Shown: positions 54,672 through 62,893 of the stretch, piece by piece
How positions within the stretch are numbered: position 1 is the stretch's first letter
Layout of the letters: every line of letters starts with the position of its first letter
Assembly (NCBI GenBank): GCA_963422445.2
Contig: OY729512.2
Span: forward strand, 3,162,001-3,226,000
DNA length: 64,000 bases
Reading direction: 5' to 3'
From: G963422445 sp963422445
Lineage (GTDB): Bacteria > Pseudomonadota > Alphaproteobacteria > Thalassobaculales > Thalassobaculaceae
Made by a program: the position numbers and the translations under genes
Notes under the pieces: generated by a model
What the model was told of the DNA's origin: nothing
The model's database searches: none
Seen by the model: only the letters and a program-made list of their open reading frames with translations

Positions 54672-54691
54672 TTTGCCAAATTCTATCAGGG

Positions 54692-56185
54692 GAGCTTCTT
54701 GCAAAATTGCCGGCCCGACCGGTTTTGCTTTGTCGAGGCTGATTTTGTTGTCGAGGGCCTGGGTTTCGGGGTCACCCCGTGGTATATTGTGTTTTCACAA
54801 TAACAAGATAATGAGGAGGTGACCCCGATGACCCTTGGCTCGACCCTATCCGATCTCTGGCGCCGATTTCAAGGGGACCTTTTCCCTGCGTTGGCCGAGG
54901 CGGTCGGTCCTCTCCTCGAGACGCACAAGCGCTTCGTGACAGCTCTCGATCTCGTCAAGGTGGAGGGCTTCGTCGATGAGGTGTGGACCGGTCCGGGTCG
55001 GCCCCGGGAGGATCGCCGGGCGCTGGCCCGTGGCGTCATCGCCAAGGCGGTATGGGATCTGCCGACGACCCGCCACCTGATCGACAGGCTCAAGGTGGAC
55101 CCGACGTTGTGCCGACTGTGCGGCTGGTCGCGTGTCGCGGAGATCCCGCGTGAAGCGACGTTTTCTCGGGCGTTCGCCGAATGTTCGCAGTCCCGTCTTC
55201 CGGAGAGGATGCACGCGGCTCTGGTTGCAGAGACACTGGGCGACGCGCTCATCGGCCACGTGTCGCGGGACCCGACGGCCATCGAGGCCCGGGAGACGCC
55301 GGCCCCGAAGCCGAAGGCCAGGACGCCGAACCGCAAGCGCGGCCGGCCCCGCAAGGGCGCGGAGAGGACGAAGGAGCCTGGGCGTCTCGAACAGCAAGCG
55401 AACGGGATGGATCTCGATGAGAGGCTCGACGCGCTGCCGAAGGTCTGCGATCACGGGGCAAAGAAGAATGCCAAGGGGGTCATGGAGGCCTGGCGCGGTG
55501 ACAAGCTGCCTATCGACACAGCAGACTGCGGGGTGCCGCTGAGGACCGTTCTCACCTCGGCATCCGTCCATGACAGCCCGGTCGCGATCCCGCTGGCGAT
55601 GATGACCGCCGGGCGTGTGACCAATCTCTACGATCTCATGGACGCGGCCTATGATGCCAGGGAGATCTACCAGATGAGCGAACGGCTTGGCCATGTGCCG
55701 ATCATCGATGTCAATCCGCGCCGGGACAAGGACCTCAAGGAGGAGCGAGACCGGGAGGTCCGGGCCCGGCGTGCAATAGGCCATGTCGATCCCGAGACCG
55801 TGCGGGTCCGGATCCGGTCCGGTGTCGAGAGGACCAACGCCCGCCTCAAGGATGAGTGTGGCGGGCGCCATGTCCGCGTCCGTGGATATTCCAAGGTCGC
55901 CTGCCATCTCATGGTCGGCATCCTGGCCCTGGCGGCTGACCCGTTGATACGTCTCGCCGTCCCATAGCGCGGCTCCGACAACGCATGCCGACCCTTCGCG
56001 GCCCTCTCGAAGAGAGTGGCCCGGAGAGGCGTGTCCCGATGTCCGCAAAGGTCCCTATTTGTTCTCATCATCTCTGATGAGACACCGCGAATCCATGGAT
56101 TCCGACCTCCAGGTGCAGAGGTGACCGGGATCAACCGACCGATCCGGCCTCACCGGACCCTGGGCAGGAATTTTGCAAGAGGTTC
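54692..56185 (+). mobile_element. IS A copy 4 with 4-bp target duplication AGGG
   Basis: Ends GAGCTTCTTGCAAAATTGCC and AATTTTGCAAGAGGTTC. AGGG at 54688-54691 and 56186-56189. Complete copy, 1494 bp. Confidence 0.92.
54828..55967 (+). CDS. IS A transposase, intact reference copy
   Basis: 379 aa from ATG 54828 (MTLGSTLSDLWRRFQGDLFP) with GAGGAGGTG eight bases ahead; a GTG at 54819 inside that site is a less likely start. DDE-type catalytic domain: GHVSRDPTAIEARETP (first Asp), a basic linker rich in Lys/Arg (KPKARTPNRKRGRPRKG), VTNLYDLMDAAYDAREIYQM (second Asp), and IRSGVERTNARLKDECGGRH (Glu). The family is an IS4/IS5-superfamily relative; the closest named IS is not clear by eye. Probably active together with copy 3. 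Confidence 0.88.
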   Translation: MTLGSTLSDLWRRFQGDLFPALAEAVGPLLETHKRFVTALDLVKVEGFVDEVWTGPGRPREDRRALARGVIAKAVWDLPTTRHLIDRLKVDPTLCRLCGWSRVAEIPREATFSRAFAECSQSRLPERMHAALVAETLGDALIGHVSRDPTAIEARETPAPKPKARTPNRKRGRPRKGAERTKEPGRLEQQANGMDLDERLDALPKVCDHGAKKNAKGVMEAWRGDKLPIDTADCGVPLRTVLTSASVHDSPVAIPLAMMTAGRVTNLYDLMDAAYDAREIYQMSERLGHVPIIDVNPRRDKDLKEERDREVRARRAIGHVDPETVRVRIRSGVERTNARLKDECGGRHVRVRGYSKVACHLMVGILALAADPLIRLAVP

Positions 56186-57099
56186 AGGGGATCATTAACG
56201 GCATTATCGCGGATTCGATTGATATGGAAGCCATCCGTGTTATAGACGCCTCTGTCGTACAATTTCCTGATAAGGTCCTGCACGGACAGGTCGGGGAATG
56301 CGTTGATGAAACCCTGACGAAAGAGCACCTGGACATCTTCCGGCAGTTCTGCATACGAAATGGCAACGTTACGCTGGAAGCGGTTGCCGAATAATCATCT
56401 GCCGCCGCCAATCAATGCCGCGATTAAGAGGCCAATACTCAAGAGAAAACCGCGCCGTTGCATGTTATTGTCTCCTGCTCAGGTAGTCGGCCAAACGCAG
56501 AGACAGGGCTACGATGGTAAGCGTCGGGTTGGCCGCCGCCGACGGGAACAGCGAAGACCCCGCAACATACAGATTCTCCATTCCATGTGCGCGGCCCTAG
56601 GCGTCGGTGACCGAATTGTCCGGATCGTCGCCCATTCGTGTCGATCCCATCATGTGTCCCCCTCCTGCGATGTTGAATTTCTCAGGCCGAATGCCCATTC
56701 GGCCAAGTCCGGAACGCACCAGCTCCGCGTTGAGATGGTCGCAGGCAGCGCGTATCTCGCGGAGATTGAACTTCAACCCGACATGGGCGACGGGTTGGTT
56801 CAGGAAGTCCCGACGATTATTGGACAGCGTGATTCGGTTTTGCCCAAGCGACGCCATTTCAGCCCGAACATGTGTACGTCCAGCAATAGTACGCCTGCTG
56901 CGGCCGAGAATATTGTGCGTGCTGCTTTCAGTATTGCCCGCCTAGAAAGTCGCAGACGCCAAAGAATATTCGTTGCAGAACTCGGACGACAATGCAATGG
57001 CGTGAACGATCCCTGGCGTGTATTTGTCCTTCACCTGTTGGAATTTCAGTTCATCCAGCACCAAGTCAACGTATTGATACAGATGCGGATGCTCGCAAA

Positions 57100-57676
57100 G
57101 GCTCAATTCGTGACTCGTAGGCGCGGTCCAGCCATCGCCGCCTCGAGGCAGGCTCTGGGCGATGGCTGATCGCCGCGTTCGATGAGATGGAACCACCTCA
57201 GATAGCTGTCGAGGTCCTTGGTGAGATGCCGCGGAGCCGCGCAGGACGCCCTTGATCTGGCTGTGGCGGCTATTGACCGTCTGGATGGGCCGCGCGCCCC
57301 GGACCCGCTCGCTGGCCGAAGCGTTGATGCTCTCGTGTGGGATGTCGAGCGCCGCCGCAACGGGCGGATAGCAGCGGTTGGCGTCGGAGATGAGCATCGC
57401 ATCCGGTGCGACGACCGGCTCCAGCCCCTCCTTCACGCTGTCTGCGTTGAGGGCGGGCAGGGTATGGCTGAGGGTCTCGCCCGCACGGCCGGCGGCGACC
57501 AGGATCGGCCCCGGCGCGCGCGAGACCGGGTTTGCGGGCCATCCCGCCGCGCCGGCGCGGCCTCAACTCATCGACACGCGAGAACCAATCCCGAAACCCT
57601 CGTCATCCATCTGTCTGACCGCCAAGGCGAATCGGGCGAGTTTCTATCATGATGACTACGATTCACGAATTGAGCC
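57100..57676 (-). mobile_element. decayed IS1595-family relic (577 bp) with 8-bp target duplication
   Basis: Inverted ends GGCTCAATTCGTGA plus TCGTAG on both sides. CTCGCAAA at 57092-57099 and 57677-57684. Inside, the minus strand keeps pieces of an ISXO2-like transposase: DAMLISDANRCYPPVAAALD, SINASASERVRGARPIQTVN, SRHSQIKGVLRGSA, then, frameshifted, YLRWFHLIERGDQPSPRA. The N-terminal half is gone, so it is a deletion derivative. Confidence 0.85.
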
Positions 57677-57935
57677 CTCGCAAAAGTACCGCCCAACAGG
57701 GAGTTTATCGTGCCTGGGCAGGGAAAGTTGCAGCAAGCGGGCATTTTGGACGCCGCCGGCCGCGATCACAATTTCATTTCCGAACGCCTCTGCCGGAGTC
57801 GATCTGTTTTCGGATGATTGCAGGATGGAGACACTTGAGGCAGCGTCCCTCCTGATGTTGATTGTCGTTACCGAATGATTGAACAATATGTCGACATTCG
57901 CGTTGCTGCTTACCCATTCGTCGAACGCAACGCTA

Positions 57936-59121
57936 GGGAATGTCTGAACAAGTCGGTTTTTTCGTGTATACGGGTGTCGTGGCCCGTGGATGAAACACCA
58001 GAGCCCATCGGGGACGTGTTGTCGCGCCAGGAAATGGGGATTTCGATGCCCGAGCCGACCGTCCCCGCCGCCTTGCGGCGGTTGCGGACGGACTCCCCCC
58101 ACGTCAGGCGGTGGCGTCGCGCCCCGCAATGAGCAGATTGGTGAACCCGAGCAGCACGGCGATGCGTTGCGTGGTCTTCGCCAGCCCCCGATAGCGCACC
58201 TTCGCGTAGCCGAAGTGGCGCTTCACATACAGGAACGGATGTTCCACCCTCGCCCGAACCGACGCCTTGCGCCTCTCCGCCGCCGCCTCCGGGCCCGCCT
58301 GGTCCAGCCCCCGGCGCTTGCCGGGCTTCATCGCCACATCCCAGTCCACGTCCGTGTCCCGGTTCTCCGCGCGCTTGTCCACCCCCTGATAGCCCGCGTC
58401 ACCCCACACCTGCTCCTCGCCCCCGTGCAACAGCGCGTGCGCGGTCGCCACATCCGAGACGTTCGCCGGCGTCGTCTCCACGCTGTGCGTCAAGCCCGAC
58501 TGCGCATCCACCCCGATGTGCGCCTTCATCCCGAAATGCCACTGATTGCCCTTCTTCGTCTGGTGCATCTCCGGGTCCCGCTCGCCCTTGCGGTTCTTCG
58601 TCGACGACGGCGCGGCAATGAGACTCGCGTCCACGATCGTCCCCTTGCTCAAACGGTGTCTCCGAGAGAGGCCAGATGTGCGTTGATCTCCTCGAATAGC
58701 GTCTCGCCCAGACCATGCGTCTCCAGCAAGTGGCGGAAATGCAGGATCGTCGTCTCGTCAGGCAGCGCACCCGAGAGGCGCAGCCCCACAAACCGCCGTA
58801 CCGACTTCACCTCGTAGAGCAGGTCCTCCATCCCAGGGTCGCTCAGATTGTAGAACAGCTGCACGCAGTGCACCCGCAGCATCACGCTCAGCGGATAAGG
58901 CCGCCGACCGCGCCCGGCCTTCGGTGTAGAACGGCTCGATGCGCGCCTCCAGTCGCTCCCAGGGAACCAGCCCGTCCATCGTCTCGAGAAACACCTCGCG
59001 CCGCGTCCGACGCGTCTTCAGGTCGTGCTCCAGCTCCGCAAACGTCGCTTGCTCCAGAGCTCGCACTCCACTCCGTCATCAATAAACCAATTGTGCCAAA
59101 ACCGACTTGTTCAGACAATCC
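57936..59121 (-). mobile_element. IS C copy 2 (IS5 family)
   Basis: Ends GGGAATGTCTGAACAAGTCG at 57936 and the complement of GGATTGTCTGAACAAGTCGG at 59121. Flanks are CTAG and TTAA, both of the YTAR type but not identical, so no exact duplication is claimed. It interrupts the GMC oxidoreductase gene. Confidence 0.8.
58128..59066 (-). pseudogene. IS C transposase, frameshifted
   Basis: Starts MRALEQATFAELEHDLKTRR at 59066; a shift near 58920 (FYTEGRARSAA) moves to the frame of MLRVHCVQLFYNLSDPGMED, and a second near 58652 (ASLGDTV) precedes MSKGTIVDASLIAAPSSTKN to RDATA. It retains the five residues GLGET-like (LETHGLGETLFEE) that copy 1 lacks. Two frameshifts inactivate it. Confidence 0.85.
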
Positions 59122-59253
59122 TTAAAGCGCGCCGGTGGGCTGAAATAATATGGCCTGTAGATGACGTTGGCATTGTCGGGGAAGGGTGTTTCCGGATTTC
59201 TGTGGACCACCTCTGACACATCCAGGATGTCGGCGGCTTGCGGATAATTCGCA

Positions 59254-60406
59254 TAATGGATTGATCCCAACGTTTGGAACCCTCTTTTTCTTGCGGCGAT
59301 GATGGTATCGGGGTCGGCGGTCCAGACGAAGGGCCTGGCTTCGGTGGTGTTGTGTTCGTCGATGACGTGGCGGATGGCGTCCTGGAGTTCGCGTACGGAA
59401 CGGCAGACGCCGTATTTGAGACGGCGTCGTGTCCGCTTGGCGAAGACGCCTTTGAGCGCGTTCAGCCACGCGCTCGAGGTGGGGTGACGTGGAAGGTCCA
59501 GCGCGGATGGCGTGCGCGCCAGACCTGGACGTCCTTGTGCTTGTGAGTAGCGTCGTTGTCGAGGATGGCATGGACCGGGACACCGGCGGGTATCGTGCGC
59601 ACGATGCGGTTGCGGAATCTCGGGAACGCCTGGTGGCGATGCCGACTGGCGTGCTGGCCGATGACCGTGCCGTCGAGCACGGTCAGGGCGGCAAACAGCG
59701 TCGTCGTGCCGGTGCGCTTGTCATCATGTGTCATGGTGGCGCCGCGGCCTTTCTTCAGCGGCAGGCCGGGCTGTGTGCAGTCAAGTGCCTGAATTTGCGA
59801 CTTTTCATCGATCGACAGTACGACCGCGTGAGCCGGCGGCGCAACGGAGAGGCCGATGATGTCGGTCAGCGTCTCGAGGCAGGCGGGATCGTTCGAAAGC
59901 GTGAACTGCCGCCAGCGGTGCGGTATCAGGCCATGCGGCTGCCAGACCGCCCAGACCCTCGAAGCGGCAACCCCCACAGCCTTCGCCATCGCCCGCAGCG
60001 TCCAGTGGGTCGCCGCGTGAGGCGGCGAGGTGTGGGTCAACCCGACGATCTTCGCCACCGGCTCAGGAGCCAGAGGCGTCTTGCCCGGCGGGCGCGTCTT
60101 GTCCCGCAGAAGTCCGTCCACACCGTCTTCCATAGAAGCGGTCCGGCCAGCGCCAGACACTGTTCTTCGCCTTGCCGGTCTCTCTCATGATGGCCATCGT
60201 GCCGAGCCCATCGTCGCTCAGAAGACCGATGCGCGCCCGCCAGACGTGCGTCTGCGGGCTCTTCGGGTCCGAGACAACCGTTTCAAGGCGACGCCGGTCA
60301 CCTGAAGTGAGCGTGAATGAAACACCAGGGCGTATCCTGCGGACTTCCGTGATCGACAAATCAGAAGAACACAATAACGGATTAATCTGTAACGATCAAT
60401 CCACTA
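59254..60406 (-). mobile_element. IS630-family element (IS E copy 2)
   Basis: Ends TAATGGATTGATCCCAACG-like at 59254 and the complement of TAGTGGATTGATCGTTACAG at 60406. It shows the uninterrupted site (AAATCAGAAGAACACAATAA) that is split by the IS1595 transposon in copy 1. Inserted in the N-terminal part of the GMC gene. Confidence 0.8.
59270..60341 (-). pseudogene. IS630-family transposase (IS E copy 2), frameshifted
   Basis: The N-terminal frame IRPGVSFTLTSGDRRRLETV changes register at the same TTCTATGG point as in copy 1 (about 60130). The catalytic frame reads MEDGVDGLLRDKTRPPGKTP, VVLSIDEKSQIQALDCTQPG, VHAILDNDATHKHKDVQVWR and FHVTPPRARG, then one C is missing near 59482 and the next frame carries WLNALKGVFAKRTRRRLKYG with Lys at the catalytic Glu position. 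It ends near RKKRVPNVGINP. Dead. Confidence 0.8.
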
Positions 60407-60435
60407 GCGAATCCTGCCTTCAAAGCGTTACCTGA

Positions 60436-61656
60436 TACCAAGCGCGCTCCAAATTGACTCACCATCCCAATATGTTGGGGTGACGGTCCGGACGACCTTC
60501 ATAGACTGTGGTGATCGACTCACCAGCGCCGGAGGATGACGATGAGTGCGGCAACGCCGATAACCTGGACGGCACACACAGCGGACGAGCTCCACGCGCT
60601 TTCGAGGCACTGCGGGGACGCGAAGCAAGCGTCGCGCGCGCGTGCGCTCGCCATGATCATGGAGGGTGCGTCTCGCACGGAGGCTGCTCGGGCGCAGGGC
60701 ATGGAGCTTCAAATCCTGCGCGACTGGGTGTTGCGCTACAACACGGAGGGCTTCGACGGCCTCGCGGATCTCCCGCGCGGCGGGAGCGAGGGCCGGTTGA
60801 CGGACGCGCAGATCGCCGAGATCGGCGCCTGGATCGAGGCGGGTCCCGAGCTTGAGCGGGACGGTGTGACGCGCTGGCGCGTTCAGGACATCTTACGGAA
60901 AATCGAGGAGGCCTTCGGGGTCATCTATACGGAGAGCGGTGCCCGTATGATGCTCCGAAGGGCCGGGTTTCGCTTTGTCTCGGGGCGGCCGGTCCACCCC
61001 AAAGCCGACGCGGAGCGGCAGAGGTCGTTCGTGGCGGAGTTCGAGGCACAGTTGACGTCGGCGCTCAGCTCTGAGGCGCTGGCGGGTCCGATAGAAATCT
61101 GGTTCCAGGACGAAGCGCGCATCGGCCAGAAGGGGATGACGACACGGGTCTGGGCGAATGGGAAGCAGCGTCCGCGCATCCTGCGCGACCATCGCTATGG
61201 CTACGTCTATCTGTTCGGCGCCACCTGCGCAGAGCGCGGCGTCGGCATCGCCCACGTGGCGGACAGGGCGAACACGGCGTCGATGAACGAGCATCTGGCG
61301 GCGATCGGCGCGGCCGTGGCGCCGGGTGCGCACGGCGTGATTGTGCTGGACGGGGCGGGCTGGCATCGCTCGGGCGACCTTCTCGTTCCCCCCAACCTGA
61401 CGCTCGTGCATCTGCCGCCCTACAGTCCGGAACTCAATCCGATGGAGCAGATCATTCTGTTCCTGAAATCGAACCGCTTCGCCAACCGCGTGTTCAAGGA
61501 TGTCTCCGCCCTGAGGGACGCCTGCTGGACGGGGTGGCAATGGCTGACCGACCAGCCCGACGTCATCACCAATACGACCCGGCGCAGCTGGGCCGTAGCC
61601 CCATCGTGCTGATCCCGATGCCTCACTGTATCGGTTCATATGACTTGCGTTTGGTA
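60436..61656 (+). mobile_element. IS630-family element (IS D copy 2)
   Basis: Left end TACCAAGCGCGCTCCAAATT, right end the complement of TACCAAACGCAAGTCATATG. TA at both outer borders fits the TA target of IS630 elements. 1221 bp; complete. Confidence 0.85.
60542..61612 (+). CDS. IS630-family transposase, intact
   Basis: Best start ATG 60542 (MSAATPITWTAHTADELHAL), six bases after GGAGG; an ATG six bases upstream overlaps that site. 356 aa. The N-terminal HTH has SRTEAARAQGMELQILRDWV and LRYNTEGFDGLADLPRGGSE. The catalytic domain has IEIWFQDEARIGQKGMTTRV (first Asp), GVIVLDGAGWHRSGDLLVPP (second Asp) and LPPYSPELNPMEQIILFLKS (Glu). No damage seen; may be active and the source of copy 1. Confidence 0.9.
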   Translation: MSAATPITWTAHTADELHALSRHCGDAKQASRARALAMIMEGASRTEAARAQGMELQILRDWVLRYNTEGFDGLADLPRGGSEGRLTDAQIAEIGAWIEAGPELERDGVTRWRVQDILRKIEEAFGVIYTESGARMMLRRAGFRFVSGRPVHPKADAERQRSFVAEFEAQLTSALSSEALAGPIEIWFQDEARIGQKGMTTRVWANGKQRPRILRDHRYGYVYLFGATCAERGVGIAHVADRANTASMNEHLAAIGAAVAPGAHGVIVLDGAGWHRSGDLLVPPNLTLVHLPPYSPELNPMEQIILFLKSNRFANRVFKDVSALRDACWTGWQWLTDQPDVITNTTRRSWAVAPSC

Positions 61657-61666
61657 TGATTCCCAC

Positions 61667-62554
61667 TCAAGCCAAGCGCAATTTGAGTAACCGCTCCGGC
61701 ATCGGCGGTGTCTGCAGCGCCACGTAGACCAGTCCGGGGATGATCTCGGGCAGGTCGAAGCGACGATTGAACCGGTCCACGACCTCCGCGAGATAGCGCT
61801 GGGTATATTTGGGACAAATCGCATGACAGGTGCCACGCAAGGCGCTCTTGATGTTGCCGGGAATCGTGTTCACCCAACGAAACTCGGGACGCTCGACCGC
61901 GGCTTTCCCGCCGCCGGTCACCATCGGCTCATGCACGCAGCCTGCCACGGTCACGCCATTGAAGCAGGTCAGTCCATCGGAGAGCACCTGCGTGCCCGGG
62001 CTCAGGTGCTGCTGCGCCCAGGCGGCGACTTCAGTGACACGGAAGCCCTCGACTACGGTGAGCGTCACGCGCTGCGGATGTCCCTGCTCATTGGTCTCGA
62101 CCGCAGTCACGAACGGGGTCTTGCCCGGCGCGCCCCGCCCGCGCTTGCCGCCGCTGCGCTCGCCCCCGAGATAGGCATCGTCGCGTTGGACCGACCCGCC
62201 GAGCTGGCGGTGCAGCGTCATCGCCGATGCACCTTTCTTGTCTTGGATCATGAAGTAGAGGCCATGGAACCACACCGCGAGCGGGAGCTTGGTGGCCTCG
62301 AAGATGGTCCCGGCGGTGATGGAGGGCTGGCGATGGCAGCGGTTGCACTGCTGGCGCTTTCGGGTGTTCAACTGACAGCACCGGTCATGGGCGCAGTGTG
62401 GGCACAGAAAGCCGTTCGGCCATCGCCATTGTAAAGAGGGCGTCGAAACACTGGTCTTCGCTGCCGTAGAGGGAGGAGGAACGCGTTGAGGCTGATTCCT
62501 TTCTGGAACTGCACTGGGTTGCGTGCCATGTGAATGTCCTTTTTCTATCATCAA
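61667..62554 (-). pseudogene. IS1595-family transposase, internally deleted
   Basis: A 295-codon open frame. WRWPNGFLCPHCAHDRCCQL and RQQCNRCHRQPSITAGTIFE form the zinc ribbon; KLPLAVWFHGLYFMIQDKKG, GGSVQRDDAYLGGERSGGKR (first Asp), QVLSDGLTCFNGV (second Asp), WVNTIPGNIKSALRGTCHAI and YLAEVVDRFNRRFDLPEIIP follow. Between MTLHRQLG and GSVQRDDAYLGG about 25-30 residues normally present are missing, and the residues before WRWPNG do not match the family start, so deletion and frameshift are likely although the frame is open. Terminal repeats were not identified. Confidence 0.7.
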
Positions 62555-62893
62555 ATTACATGGCAGTGTTCGATATTAAATACTGCTTAGATTCGAGGGT
62601 AATCAGGAAGCGTTATATCTGTCGGTCCGGCCTTCCAGAGAGACTCTGGCGCCGGCTCCAACATCTTGCTGCCTTGCGGGTTGATGACGCGCGCGACCGA
62701 TTCACCCGCGCCGATGACATTCGGCAATGCCTGCCTACCGTTGCGGCAGGTGTTTGGAAGGATATCCGGGGATCGCCACGATATTCTGTGGATAACTTGT
62801 CGATTGTGTCTATATGATGCGATGTTTTCTGCATGTTCACGGTGACCTGCCGGCGTGACCATGCAACGATCTCGGGGCAACCGGGAGGGCTTC
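62555..62893 (+). promoter_or_regulatory. upstream region of dnaE
   Basis: No gene recognised. The stretch TTGTCGATTGTGTCTATATGATG at about 62798-62820 has a plausible promoter-like TATATGAT. GGGAGGG lies seven bases before the dnaE ATG. Native dnaE upstream sequence probably begins somewhere after the IS1595 relic. Confidence 0.4.

Larger units (their letters stand above)
54486..56463 (-). pseudogene. small partner protein of the GMC oxidoreductase, split by IS A copy 4 and MITE 3
   Basis: From ATG 56463: MQRRGFLLSIGLLIAALIGG, a signal-like start with twin Arg, then an in-frame TGA at about 56398, then YAELPEDVQVLFRQGFINAF and KLYDRGVYNTDGFHINRIRD, interrupted at AVNDPL by IS A copy 4 (54692-56185), continuing IEFGK, interrupted by MITE 3, and ending FAKFSYTESELLLYAMVARL, HAQDG, stop at 54486. 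Removing both inserts restores about 115 codons. It starts one base after the GMC stop, so it is likely an exported small subunit of that enzyme. Confidence 0.7.
56465..59253 (-). pseudogene. GMC-family oxidoreductase, split by two insertions
   Basis: Minus-strand pieces in order: YANYPQAADILDVSEVVHRN, YRPYYFSPPARF (59253-59124); IS C copy 2; SVAFDEWVSSNANVDILFNH, GNEIVIAAGGVQNARLLQLS, LPVGRYFCE (57930-57685); an IS1595 relic; HPHLYQYVDLVLDELKFQQV (57090); a TAG at about 56942; SLGQNRITLSNNRRDFLNQP, GGGHMMGSTRMGDDPDNSVT; a TAG at 56597; ENLYVAGSSLFPSAAANPTL, TIVALSLRLADYLSRR. Removing the relic joins GRYFCE to HPHLY, the conserved GMC 'GRYFxEHPH'. The FAD-binding N-terminus is missing beyond the IS630 at 59254. 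An exported sugar or alcohol dehydrogenase is likely. Confidence 0.8.

Noticed and set aside
54551..54685. Inverted duplication of the flanks around MITE 3
   Set aside because: The host sequence GAATTTGCCAAATTC is nearly palindromic; an 8-bp duplication with one changed base explains the flanks without inversion.
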